Shown one piece after another: positions 1 to 7,990 of a stretch of DNA of 35,154 nt. The stretch is from NCBI GenBank assembly GCA_021846565.1, contig JAJZWS010000004.1:52421-87574 (forward strand), given 5' to 3'. The position numbers and the translations under genes were made by a program. The notes under the pieces are model-generated. The model saw nothing but the letters and a program-made list of their open reading frames with translations, had not been told where the DNA came from and made no database searches. Position 1 is the first letter of the stretch. Every line of letters starts with the position of its first letter. This DNA comes from Bacillota bacterium. Its GTDB lineage: Bacteria > Bacillota > Sulfobacillia > Sulfobacillales > JAIMBI01.

Positions 1-1
1 G

Positions 2-217
2 CTGGAGGTGCTGGGAGGGAAGGCGCTCACGCGCGCGGCGGGCGAGCATCCTCTCTTCGACGGATTGGCCGAGGTGCTGTGTGTAGGTCTTCCCAACCTC
101 CCCGCGCTCGCTCCGGGTGACAAGCACCTCACATGGCACGGTGAAAGGGTGTCGATCACGGGGGAGGCCGACCAGCTGACCATAACCGGTAATGACCTGG
201 TAATTGATCTGCCCTAA
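2..217 (+). CDS. C-terminal end of an unrecognised protein, cut by the window edge
   Basis: The frame is open from the first bases of the window to a TAA at 215-217, giving about 71 residues that end in ...LTITGNDLVIDLP. A GTG at 8 could be read as a start, but no ribosome binding site can be judged because the upstream sequence is missing. I read this as the tail of a longer gene entering from the left. No family is recognised. The alternation of hydrophobic and polar residues in the last 30 positions looks like a small beta-rich domain. It converges on the polyamine operon that ends at 421. Confidence 0.45.
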   Translation: MEVLGGKALTRAAGEHPLFDGLAEVLCVGLPNLPALAPGDKHLTWHGERVSITGEADQLTITGNDLVIDLP

Positions 218-374
218 CCCGTGAAGGGCTCCCTGGACCTCGGCCATGCTGGGGCGGCCGTGCACGCGAGGGAGACCGGTGATGAAGGCGTCCTGGTGCT
301 CGGTGGGCCGGACGGAGGGGTTCCGCATGGCCGGGCGACCCCGCCCGTCGAGTGACGAGCAGGCGCTGCCTGGC

Positions 375-414
375 GGGGCGATGCACGGCGACAGCTCAGC
401 GGCATCGCCGCCCC
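375..414 (-). terminator. Hairpin just after the agmatinase stop, possible terminator
   Basis: An imperfect inverted repeat pairs GGGGCGATGC at 375-384 with the sequence at 402-414, leaving a short bulge. It starts only a few bases after the stop of the last gene of the polyamine operon. There is no U-tract on either strand, so it would be a non-canonical terminator or an RNA-stabilising 3' hairpin. Confidence 0.28.
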
Positions 415-420
415 ATGGCG

Positions 421-1536
421 TCAGCGGGCGGTGGCCCCTGGGCCGGCCATCACCAGCAAAAGCTCCCGCACGAGCTTGGCGGCCAACAGCGCCGTGCGCT
501 GAGAAATGTCGGCCGCGGGCATGGTTTCCACCACGTCGGCCCCCACCAGCTGGACTTCGCGCAGCAGATGCAGCGCCTGGAACGCTTCGTCCGGCGTGAT
601 GCCGCCCGGCTCCGGTGTGCCGGTCCCCGGGAGATACGCGGGGTCGATCACGTCCACATCCAGCGTGAGATAGACGGGCCGGCCGCCGAGCGCCGGCAGC
701 ACTTCGGCCAGCGGCGCCAGCACGTGTCGGGGATGGAGCGTGGTGTGCGCCCGGGCCCACTGAAACTCCTCGCGGGTCCCCGACCGAATGCCAAACTGAT
801 GCACCGATCCGGGCTGGCAGCGCTCGGCCACCCGGCGCAGCACGGTGGCATGCGACAGCGGCTGTCCCAGGTACTGGTCGCGCAGGTCGGTGTGGGCATC
901 CCAGTGCACCACCGCCAGATTGGGCCAGCGCTCCAGGGCCGCCTCGATGAGGGGGAGCGCCACCAGATGCTCGCCGCCTAAGCCCACGACGCGCTGGCCG
1001 CGCGCCAACAGGGTACGCGCGGCCGCCCGTATCATGTCCAAACTTCGGGGGATATTGCCCACAGGAAGCTCCAGGTCACCCCAGTCACCCACGGCGTACT
1101 CCTCCAGGTCCCGGTCCAGCATGGGCGAATACGTCTCCAAGCCGTACGACGCTTCACGAATGCGGGTGGGTCCGAAGCGCGAGCCGGGCTGAAAGGACGC
1201 CGTCCAGTCCATGGGCAACCCCACCAGGACCACAGACGCGTCGCGGGCGTCTGGCCGCGTGCCAATGAAACGGTCTAGGCGAAAAAAGGCCGGGGGGCTC
1301 GCCTCCTCGGCCACCTCGCACAGCGGGGTGCCTACGGGCACCGTCGCCCCTTCGGGCACCAGCCACCGCACGACGACACCCGCCACCGGGGACGGGACCT
1401 CCGCGTTCACCTTGTCGGTGAGCACCTCCAAAAGAGACTCCTCGACGGCCACATGCTCCCCGGGTTGCTTCAGCCATGCGCCGACGGTGGCCTCGGAGAC
1501 GGTTTCCCCCAGCTGGGGCATCATGACGAGTTGCAT
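421..1536 (-). CDS. speB: Agmatinase-family ureohydrolase with an N-terminal lipoyl domain
   Basis: The 371-residue protein has two parts. Residues 1-76 are a lipoyl-attachment domain with the motif LTDKVNAEV, where K42 is the expected lipoylated lysine. From about residue 83 it is a ureohydrolase with the binuclear manganese ligands of the family: GGEH (H190), D213-A-H215-T-D217 and D293-V-D295. The expected reaction is agmatine to putrescine plus urea, or hydrolysis of N1-aminopropylagmatine to spermidine. The start chosen is the ATG at 1536, preceded by GGGGGAGGAGG; the frame stays open further upstream but only inside speE. It is the third gene of pdaD-speE-speB, 14 bases after speE. Ordinary agmatinases are about 290-310 residues and lack a lipoyl domain. 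The fusion is continuous in frame and the domain is nearly identical in its core to that of the E2 at 26306-27580. Function of the lipoyl arm is unknown. Confidence 0.9.
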   Translation of the reverse strand: MQLVMMPQLGETVSEATVGAWLKQPGEHVAVEESLLEVLTDKVNAEVPSPVAGVVVRWLVPEGATVPVGTPLCEVAEEASPPAFFRLDRFIGTRPDARDASVVLVGLPMDWTASFQPGSRFGPTRIREASYGLETYSPMLDRDLEEYAVGDWGDLELPVGNIPRSLDMIRAAARTLLARGQRVVGLGGEHLVALPLIEAALERWPNLAVVHWDAHTDLRDQYLGQPLSHATVLRRVAERCQPGSVHQFGIRSGTREEFQWARAHTTLHPRHVLAPLAEVLPALGGRPVYLTLDVDVIDPAYLPGTGTPEPGGITPDEAFQALHLLREVQLVGADVVETMPAADISQRTALLAAKLVRELLLVMAGPGATAR

Positions 1537-1550
1537 GCGCCTCCTCCCCC

Positions 1551-2387
1551 TCAGGTTTGCAGCAGCTCGGACACAAACGGCGGCAGCACAAACGCTGCCC
1601 GCTGGATGGCGGGGGTCCAGTAGCGCGTCGGCAGCGAGACGGTCCGCGCGTCCTCGGGCTGGGGCCCCTTGCTTCCCAGGCTGAAGCTCCACCAGCCGGA
1701 GGGATAGGTGGGCACCGGCGCGAGGTACAGGTGCACGTAGGGAAACACCGCCCGCATCGCGGCCTGCGCGTGGCGAATCAGGTGCGGCTGGAGCATGGGC
1801 GACTCCGTCTGCGCCACCAGGATGCCGTCCGGCGCCAGCGCCTCGTACACCGACCGGTAAAACGCCTCCCCAAACAGTCCGGTGGCCGGCCCGACCGGAT
1901 CCGTGGAGTCAATGATGACCACGTCCAGCTTCTCGGCCTGGGCCCCCTGCTCGCGCATCCACTGAATCCCGTCCACCAGATGCACGTGGGCGCGCGGGTT
2001 GTCCAGCTCCGTCGAAAGCTTCGGGAAGAACTGGCGCGCCACCGCCACCACCCGCTCGTCAATCTCCACCAGATGGGCGGCTTCAACGCCGGGATGGCGC
2101 AAGATTTCCCGAATCACGCCGCCGTCGCCGCCCCCCACCACGGCCACACGCTGGGGGTGGGGATGGATCGTCAGCGGCACGTGGGCAATCATCTCGTGGT
2201 AGAAAAATTCGTCCCGATCCGTGGTTTGGACCGCGCCGTCCAGCGCCAGGACCCGCCCGTACGCCGGGGTGTCCGCCACCAAGAGGTGCTGATACGGCGT
2301 GCCTTCCTGCCACAAGATCTCGCCGACGCGCAGGCCGAGCGTGACGTCGGGCGTTTGGTGCTCAGTGAACCAGATGTCCCCGCTCAT
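1551..2387 (-). CDS. speE: Spermidine synthase (polyamine aminopropyltransferase)
   Basis: A cytosolic enzyme of 278 residues that transfers the aminopropyl group of decarboxylated S-adenosylmethionine to putrescine, or possibly to agmatine. Visible family marks are the N-terminal WFTEHQTPD strand, YQHLLVADTPAYGRVLALDG, the binding motif VVGGGDGGVIREILRHPGV, the acidic VEIDE, and the DSTDPVGPATGLF loop with the catalytic-type Asp. Length is typical of bacterial SpeE. I start at the ATG at 2387, two bases after the pdaD stop, which suggests translational coupling; a GTG at 2399 would overlap pdaD. No speD (S-adenosylmethionine decarboxylase) lies in the window, so the aminopropyl donor must come from elsewhere. 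Confidence 0.93.
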   Translation of the reverse strand: MSGDIWFTEHQTPDVTLGLRVGEILWQEGTPYQHLLVADTPAYGRVLALDGAVQTTDRDEFFYHEMIAHVPLTIHPHPQRVAVVGGGDGGVIREILRHPGVEAAHLVEIDERVVAVARQFFPKLSTELDNPRAHVHLVDGIQWMREQGAQAEKLDVVIIDSTDPVGPATGLFGEAFYRSVYEALAPDGILVAQTESPMLQPHLIRHAQAAMRAVFPYVHLYLAPVPTYPSGWWSFSLGSKGPQPEDARTVSLPTRYWTPAIQRAAFVLPPFVSELLQT

Positions 2388-2389
2388 GC

Positions 2390-2851
2390 TCAGTACCACA
2401 GCGCGACGGCGGCAAAGGCGCAGCCGATCCGTTCCACCCTGTGGTCGACGGCCCGCACCACCACGCGCGAAAGCTCACGGCGGCGGCTGGCAAACGCCTC
2501 GACCACCATCACGCGCACCCTGCGCTCCGCGTCTAGGCGGGTGCCGTGGCCGGAGTACTCCATGATGACGCCGTAGTGGTCATCCTCCCCGATGCCCACC
2601 GCGACCGCCGCGGCGATACACATGCCGGGCTCCTCCGACGTGATGGTGCCATACGCCGTTGGCGTAAGCGCCCCTTCGGGAATGTCGAGCTCTGGGACCT
2701 CGATCGCCCCCGGAGGTAGGATGGAACTAACGCGCACCAAGTTCAGGTTGCCAATGCCGGATGCCAACAGCGCGTTGTCAAAGGCGTTCAAGCGGGTCGG
2801 CCCTTCGGCCGTCCCTGCCAGCAGGGTAAATTTTCGCGGCGTCTCGAGCAC
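2390..2851 (-). CDS. pdaD: Pyruvoyl-dependent arginine decarboxylase
   Basis: This 153-residue proenzyme makes agmatine from arginine, the first step of the operon's pathway. The family signature NLVRVSSILPPGA is present at residues 37-49; self-cleavage is expected between S42 and S43, turning S43 into the pyruvoyl cofactor of the larger chain. The conserved EEPGMCIAAAVAVGI segment follows at about 83-97. The GTG start at 2851 is supported by GGGAGG seven bases upstream. It is the first gene of pdaD-speE-speB, with a good promoter at 2914-2941. The family is common in archaea and more scattered in bacteria. Confidence 0.93.
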   Translation of the reverse strand: MLETPRKFTLLAGTAEGPTRLNAFDNALLASGIGNLNLVRVSSILPPGAIEVPELDIPEGALTPTAYGTITSEEPGMCIAAAVAVGIGEDDHYGVIMEYSGHGTRLDAERRVRVMVVEAFASRRRELSRVVVRAVDHRVERIGCAFAAVALWY

Positions 2852-2913
2852 GCTCTGCCTCCCAGGTCACTCTCAAAAATTGTGCGCAGGCCCCACGCCC
2901 ACACACCCGACAA

Positions 2914-2941
2914 ATTATAGCGGCACATTGGGCGCCCGCAA
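2914..2941 (-). promoter_or_regulatory. Promoter of the polyamine operon
   Basis: On the minus strand TTGCGG (2936-2941) is followed after 16 bases by a perfect TATAAT (2914-2919). It points into pdaD with a leader of about 55 bases. Confidence 0.65.
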
Positions 2942-3058
2942 ACCCGGGCACGCTACCCAGCGAGGCACGCGGCTCGTTTTCGCCTCCTACGCGGGTCCCG
3001 TCCCGGCACCGCGCAGGTCAGACGATCGGGCGGAAGCTTAGAAAGGGAGTGACAGGAT

Positions 3059-5164
3059 TTGTCGACGCCGTCGCGGCGGACGCGGAGCCGGCGTCGCGCC
3101 TCGTGGTTGCGTCGCGCGGCCCAGCGCCTGGCGGACGCCGGGGCCAGCATGAGCCTGCCGGTGCTGCTGCTGGCCACGGTACTGGTGGCCCTGCCCGGCG
3201 TGTTTGTCATTTGGCCGCCGCCCACGCTACCCGCCGACACCCAGGTGTTAAGCCGCCACGGGCATCTCATTGCGCTGGTGTACGCAAGCGAGAACCGGAT
3301 TCCGGTGGCGGCGGCCGCCATCCCGGCCGTCATGCGCAACGCCATCGTGGCCATCGAGGACGACACCTACTGGGAAGAGCCCGCCGTGGACCCGGTCGGG
3401 ATCGCGCGCGCGCTGGTGGTGGACGTCACCAGTGGCCGCATCCTTGAGGGGGGCTCCACCATCACGCAGCAACTGGCCAAAAATCTTTATCTGTCGGACC
3501 AGCGGACCATCACTCGCAAGATCCAGGAGCTGGCCATCACCTTGAAGATGGGCGCGCAGTACTCAAAAGAAGAGATTCTGACCATGTACCTGAACGACGT
3601 GTATTTCGGCGAGGGGAGCTACGGCATCCAGGCCGCCAGCCAAACGTACTTTGGGCACCCCGTCGCGCAGTTGTCGCTGCCCGAGGCGGCGCTTTTGGCG
3701 GGTCTGGTCAATGCCCCGTCCGCCTTGGACCCCTACTACCATCCCACCGCCGCCCGCACGCGCCGCAACCAAGTGCTGGCGCGCATGGCGGCGCTGCACT
3801 ACCTTACGCCGGCCGCCGCGCGGGCGGCCGAAGCCACTCCCCTGGTGCTGGCGCGGGCCGTCCCCCCCGACGGGTCCACGGCGCCGTATTTCATCCAGTT
3901 CATGCGCTCGCAGTTGGCGGGGTTGGACCCCACCGCCGCCAAAAACTTTTTTGGCGGCGGGTATCGGATCGTCACCACGCTGAACCGCCAGGCACAGGCG
4001 GCGGCCAACCAAGCGATGGTGAACGACATGCCCGCCGTGACCGGCACGTATCAGGGGGCTGCCCAGCCCGAAGGGGCGGTGGTGGGTCTCAATCCCGCGT
4101 CGGGCAGCATCGAAGCCATGGTGGGCGGCCGCAACTTCGCCACCAGCACTTTTAACCGTGCGGTGTACGCGTACCGGCAGCCCGGGTCCGCCTTCAAATA
4201 CTTTCTCTACACCACGGCCATTGCCGCCGGTTTCCCCACGTCAACAATCAAAGTGTCGGCACCTGTCAGCTTCCCCAACGGCCACGGGGGCGTGTATACG
4301 CCGCACAATTTTGGCAATGTGTTTGCGGGGCCGCTCACCATGCGGCAAGCCATCGCCGAATCGGACGACATCGTGGCGCTCAAGTGGATGGCCGCGCTGA
4401 CCCCCCCGCGGGTGATTGCCATGGCCAAAAAGATGGGGGTTACCACCCCCATGGCCAACAACCTCACCACGGCGCTGGGGTCCAGTTCGGTGAGTCCCCT
4501 GGAAATGGCCAGCGCGGTGGCGCCGCTGGCCAATGGCGGGTTTCACATCACCCCTCGATCCATCATTTCGGTGCAGGACGCGAGCGGGGCCTACCTCGTC
4601 AAAACGTCTCCTCAGCGCTATCGCGTGTTGACGCCGCCCGTCACTTATGTGGTGGACCAGCTCTTTACGGCGCCACTCACGAGCCCCGTGGGCACCGCGC
4701 ACAACCTGACGAGCGTGTTCACCCGACCGGCCGACGCCAAAACCGGCACCTCGTCGCAGCAGCGCGACGCGTGGCTGGTGGGCTTCACGCCCCAACTCGT
4801 GGGCGTGGCCTGGACCGGCAACGACCAGGACACCCCGACGGGGCTCACCGGCGACCGCGGCGCGGGCCCCGTGTGGGCCGCCTTCATGCAGGGTGCGCTG
4901 GCGGGACAGCCGGTGAAGACCTTTCCTCAGCCGTCGGGCGTCGTGTGGCGCCGCGTTTGCCTCCACACGGGGCTGTTGGCGAACGGTTGCTGCACCAGCT
5001 ACCGGGAGGTGTTTCTCGTCAATCACCTGCCGCAGAAGGCTCCTGCCAACACCTGCGGGGGTACGGCGGGAGCACCCACAACGCCAAAGACGCCGCCACC
5101 GTCCAAAGCGCCCAAGTCTGCCGGATCGCTGCTGGACCGCATTTTCAAGGCAATCCTCCCCTGA
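3059..5164 (+). CDS. Class A penicillin-binding protein (glycosyltransferase/transpeptidase)
   Basis: A 701-residue bifunctional cell-wall synthase. A basic N-terminus is followed by one membrane anchor (about 31-52). The GT51 domain shows AIEDDTYWEEPAVD (catalytic-type E100), GGSTITQQLAKNLYL (131-145), RKIQEL and ILTMYLNDVYFGEGSYGI. The transpeptidase domain shows SAFK (S377, K380) and KTGT (561-564). The second transpeptidase motif, normally SxN, reads S435-D-D437, so the usual Asn is Asp. The C-terminus is Pro/Lys-rich (about 665-690). The start is TTG at 3059 with GGGAG nine bases upstream; no earlier in-frame start has a site. It is divergent from pdaD. The family is certain; whether the altered motif lowers penicillin binding or crosslinking is unknown. 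Confidence 0.93.
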   Translation: MSTPSRRTRSRRRASWLRRAAQRLADAGASMSLPVLLLATVLVALPGVFVIWPPPTLPADTQVLSRHGHLIALVYASENRIPVAAAAIPAVMRNAIVAIEDDTYWEEPAVDPVGIARALVVDVTSGRILEGGSTITQQLAKNLYLSDQRTITRKIQELAITLKMGAQYSKEEILTMYLNDVYFGEGSYGIQAASQTYFGHPVAQLSLPEAALLAGLVNAPSALDPYYHPTAARTRRNQVLARMAALHYLTPAAARAAEATPLVLARAVPPDGSTAPYFIQFMRSQLAGLDPTAAKNFFGGGYRIVTTLNRQAQAAANQAMVNDMPAVTGTYQGAAQPEGAVVGLNPASGSIEAMVGGRNFATSTFNRAVYAYRQPGSAFKYFLYTTAIAAGFPTSTIKVSAPVSFPNGHGGVYTPHNFGNVFAGPLTMRQAIAESDDIVALKWMAALTPPRVIAMAKKMGVTTPMANNLTTALGSSSVSPLEMASAVAPLANGGFHITPRSIISVQDASGAYLVKTSPQRYRVLTPPVTYVVDQLFTAPLTSPVGTAHNLTSVFTRPADAKTGTSSQQRDAWLVGFTPQLVGVAWTGNDQDTPTGLTGDRGAGPVWAAFMQGALAGQPVKTFPQPSGVVWRRVCLHTGLLANGCCTSYREVFLVNHLPQKAPANTCGGTAGAPTTPKTPPPSKAPKSAGSLLDRIFKAILP

Positions 5165-5198
5165 CGCTCCCGAGCCGGAGCAGGACTGTAAAATTATA

Positions 5199-5227
5199 TT
5201 GACATTGACGTCGCTCCTGTTTACACT
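5199..5227 (+). promoter_or_regulatory. Consensus promoter of the molybdate/tungstate importer operon
   Basis: TTGACA (5199-5204) and TACACT (5222-5227) are separated by 17 bases, with TG one base before the -10 (extended -10). The expected start of transcription is near 5234, giving a leader of about 37 bases to the ATG at 5271. This is the best-matching promoter in the window. Confidence 0.75.
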
Positions 5228-5270
5228 CGCCCAACAACGCCGCGCCCTGGGCGAACCAAGACAAGGTGGG

Positions 5271-6248
5271 ATGAGTGGGATGACTCTCCGGGGGAAGCAC
5301 TGGTGGGTGGCGTGTGGGGGGGCGCTGCTGATGCTGGCCGGATGCGGCGGGCCCACGGCCGCCCCCAAACCCTCGGTGAATGTGGCCTATGCGGGTTCGC
5401 TGGGCCCGGTGATGGACCTCGGCGTAGGCCCCGCCTTCCAGCGGGCCACGCACATTGCCTACCACGGGCGCGGTGCCGGCTCATTTGGGCTGGCGCGCGA
5501 AATTGCGGCCCACGCGATTGCCGCCGACGTCTTTTACAGCATTGGGGTCAAGCCCATCAAGGACTTGGGCGTTCGTCACCCCTGGGCCGCGTGCTTTGCC
5601 AGCGCACCCCTGGTGATTGTGTACAACCCCAAGAGCCCCTTCGCGCCCACCTTGGCCGCGATTGCCCAGGGCCATCAGTCCATTCAGTCCCTGTTCAGCG
5701 TGCTGAGCCAGTCCGGATTCAAGCTGGGCCGCACCAATCCCGCCACCGACCCCCAGGGCCAGGCGTTCTACCTCATGGTGATGCTGGCCCAGAAACTTTA
5801 TCATCTGCCGGCCAACACCGTGTCTGCGGTGCTGGGCGCCCCCGACAACCCTCACCAGGTATTGTCGGAAACGTCGGTCATCACCCAAGTGCAGGCGGGA
5901 ACCATCGACGCCGCCTCAGCATTCTTACCCGAAGCCAAGTCGCGCAACCTGCCGTACATCCCGCTGCCGCCCGCCCTGGACTTTGCCAACCCGGTCGACC
6001 AGGCGCTGTACGCCCAGGTGCACAAAACATTTCCCACGGTGGGGCTGGTCACCGGTCACGCGCTCCGCGTGTGCGCCACCATCCCGCCGGGGGTCCATGC
6101 CCAGACGGGCACGCGGTTTCTCGCGTACTCCCTGGGACGTGCCGCGCGCGCGTACTGGACGCGGATCGGCTACGAGTGGGGCCCACCCGCCTACGTCGGT
6201 CCCGCGTCGGCGGTCCCCGCCAGCGTGAAGCGTGCGCTCTCATCTTAG
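5271..6248 (+). CDS. Molybdate/tungstate-type ABC transporter substrate-binding lipoprotein
   Basis: A lipoprotein of 325 residues. The signal sequence ends in the lipobox LAGC (Cys25 from the ATG at 5271). The mature part begins with VAYAGSLGPVMD, the AGSL ligand-binding motif of WtpA/ModA-like oxyanion binders, and continues with GAGSFGLAREI and ADVFYSIG, where the binding protein contacts the oxyanion. It would capture molybdate or tungstate outside the membrane for the next two genes. The starts at 5271 and 5280 are both possible; a longer frame from 5199 lies on the promoter and is rejected. Specificity (Mo versus W) cannot be read from sequence. Confidence 0.82.
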   Translation: MSGMTLRGKHWWVACGGALLMLAGCGGPTAAPKPSVNVAYAGSLGPVMDLGVGPAFQRATHIAYHGRGAGSFGLAREIAAHAIAADVFYSIGVKPIKDLGVRHPWAACFASAPLVIVYNPKSPFAPTLAAIAQGHQSIQSLFSVLSQSGFKLGRTNPATDPQGQAFYLMVMLAQKLYHLPANTVSAVLGAPDNPHQVLSETSVITQVQAGTIDAASAFLPEAKSRNLPYIPLPPALDFANPVDQALYAQVHKTFPTVGLVTGHALRVCATIPPGVHAQTGTRFLAYSLGRAARAYWTRIGYEWGPPAYVGPASAVPASVKRALSS

Positions 6249-6288
6249 GGCCGCCCGGATCACCGAGCCGAGGCGCGGGGACCAGCGC

Positions 6289-7023
6289 ATGGCCCCCGGC
6301 TCCGTGGCGGCAGCAGGTCTCTTGGTGGCGCTTTTGGCCGCACCAGCCGCGGTGCTGCTGCTCGAAGGATGGGTGCACCGCGACGCCTTGGCGCCCGTGC
6401 CCACCACCCACTATCTGGGCACCTCGCTGGGGTCGGCGGCGCTGGCCCTGGCCATCATCGTGGGCGCTGGCACTCCGCTCGCCTGGTGGCTGACACGCCT
6501 GTCAGCGCGGGTGCAGGCCTGGGCAGAGGCTCTCTTGATCGTCCCGCTACTGCTGCCGCCACTGGTGCTGGGGCTCGCCCTGATATTTCTGTTGGGGCCC
6601 GATTCCGCCACCCATCTGGCGTGGACCAACGCATTTGCGGGCCTGGTGACGGCCGAGATTTATGAAGCCGCCCCCTACTTCGTCCTGGCGGCGTGGACCG
6701 CCATGCGCGCAGTGCCGTCCGCCATGGTGGAAGCGGCCACCACGCTGGGCTGGAGTCCCTGGCGGCTGGTCACCCGGCTGTATCTGCCACTGGCGGCCCC
6801 GGGCATGGCCATCGGCGCGGCCATGGCCTGGAGCCGGGCTATCGGAGCGTTTGGGGCCCCCATCGTGGTGAGCTATCACCCAGCCGGACTGCCCGTCGGG
6901 ATTTGGATCACGCTCGAGGACTTTGGCCTGCCGGCCGCCATGGCGCTGGCCCTGGTCCTGGTGGTCGCGGCGCTGCCCCTGCCGCTGTTGGCCACGGGAT
7001 TGGCTCGCCATGCTGAGCATTGA
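6289..7023 (+). CDS. Molybdate/tungstate-type ABC transporter permease
   Basis: A 244-residue integral membrane protein with five or six hydrophobic segments and the EAA loop EAATTLGWSPWRLVTRLYLPLAAPG, which docks on the ATPase. This fits ModB/WtpB. The ATG at 6289 is preceded by a purine-rich GCGGGGA; a GTG at 6232 would overlap the lipoprotein gene. Its stop overlaps the next gene's start by 14 bases, so the transporter genes are translationally linked. Confidence 0.85.
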   Translation: MAPGSVAAAGLLVALLAAPAAVLLLEGWVHRDALAPVPTTHYLGTSLGSAALALAIIVGAGTPLAWWLTRLSARVQAWAEALLIVPLLLPPLVLGLALIFLLGPDSATHLAWTNAFAGLVTAEIYEAAPYFVLAAWTAMRAVPSAMVEAATTLGWSPWRLVTRLYLPLAAPGMAIGAAMAWSRAIGAFGAPIVVSYHPAGLPVGIWITLEDFGLPAAMALALVLVVAALPLPLLATGLARHAEH

Positions 7024-7990
7024 CGTGGCCCACCCCCGGCTGTCGGGGGACCCCATCCGGGTTCGGGTGGACGCCGGCACGGTGTTGGGTGTCTACGGTC
7101 CCTCGGGCGCCGGCAAGACGACGTGGATCCGCATCCTGGCCGGGTTTCTCCCGGCCGTCGGCTCCGTGCGTCATCAAGGCCGCGAGCTGTTGACCACGCC
7201 CCCCTCCCGGCGCCCGCTCGCGTACGTGCCTCAAGCCGCGAGCGTGTTTCCCCACCTCACCGTCGCCCAGCAGGTGGCTGCCAGTCGTCCGGGCGCCCCG
7301 GCCGACGATGTGGCGAACCTGTTATCCGCGCTGGACATCGCGGCCCTGGCCCCGCGCCGAGGACGGACGCTTTCCGGTGGGCAGGCTGAGCGTGTCGTGC
7401 TGGCCCGGGCTTTGCACCGCCAGCCCCCCATTCTGCTGTTGGATGAGCCACTCTCCGCGGTCGACCCGAACACCCGGCGGCGTTGTCTGGCCCATCTTCA
7501 GAAGTGGGCGCGGGACCACCACGCACACGTGATTTGGGCCAGCCACGATTGGAGCGACCTTGATCGCTGGGCCGACGTCGTGCTGTTGCTGGTGGACGGG
7601 CGGTCAGCGGGCTTGAACACCCCCACCACGCTGCAGCGGGAGCCGCCCACGGCCGCCGCCGCCCGGCTTTTGGGGTACCACCCCCACGCCGGACGCTTTA
7701 TCCACCCAGCGCGGGCGCGCTGGACGGGCCCCGCCAGTCTCATGGTGCACGGCGTGGTATCTGATGTACGGGCTCGGGGTTTTGGCTGGCGCGCCACCCT
7801 CCTGCCCATCACCCCGGACGCCGACGCGAGCGATTGGCCGGTGGAGGCGTATGGCAGCGGTACGCCCCCGCGTCTGAACGAGCCGGTGTCCATCGGATTT
7901 GACACCCCGGCCCTGGAGGTGAGCCATGACAAAGCAACCGGGCGCCAACATTCGGCGCATCCGCACGCAGCTGGGCCTGTCGCAGAGTGA
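7010..7990 (+). CDS. Molybdate/tungstate-type ABC transporter ATPase
   Basis: A 326-residue ATPase with Walker A GPSGAGKTT (about 31-39), signature LSGGQAERV, Walker B ILLLDEPLSAVD and the switch His in WASHD. The C-terminal 100 residues (GVVSDVRARGFGWRATLLP) resemble the TOBE regulatory domain of ModC/WtpC. It energises import by the permease before it. The ATG at 7010 lies inside the permease end. Its last 65 bases overlap the following regulator in another frame, an unusually long overlap for this tightly packed operon. Confidence 0.85.
   Translation: MLSIDVAHPRLSGDPIRVRVDAGTVLGVYGPSGAGKTTWIRILAGFLPAVGSVRHQGRELLTTPPSRRPLAYVPQAASVFPHLTVAQQVAASRPGAPADDVANLLSALDIAALAPRRGRTLSGGQAERVVLARALHRQPPILLLDEPLSAVDPNTRRRCLAHLQKWARDHHAHVIWASHDWSDLDRWADVVLLLVDGRSAGLNTPTTLQREPPTAAAARLLGYHPHAGRFIHPARARWTGPASLMVHGVVSDVRARGFGWRATLLPITPDADASDWPVEAYGSGTPPRLNEPVSIGFDTPALEVSHDKATGRQHSAHPHAAGPVAE

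Noticed and set aside
1537-1692. Longer N-terminus of the agmatinase fusion in the open frame upstream of 1536
   Set aside because: It lies inside speE in another frame, reads as low-complexity Arg/Ala sequence, and the ATG at 1536 has a very strong ribosome binding site.
5199-5270. Longer start for the Mo/W-binding lipoprotein
   Set aside because: It would begin on the -35 box of a consensus promoter and put a non-signal stretch in front of the lipoprotein signal peptide.
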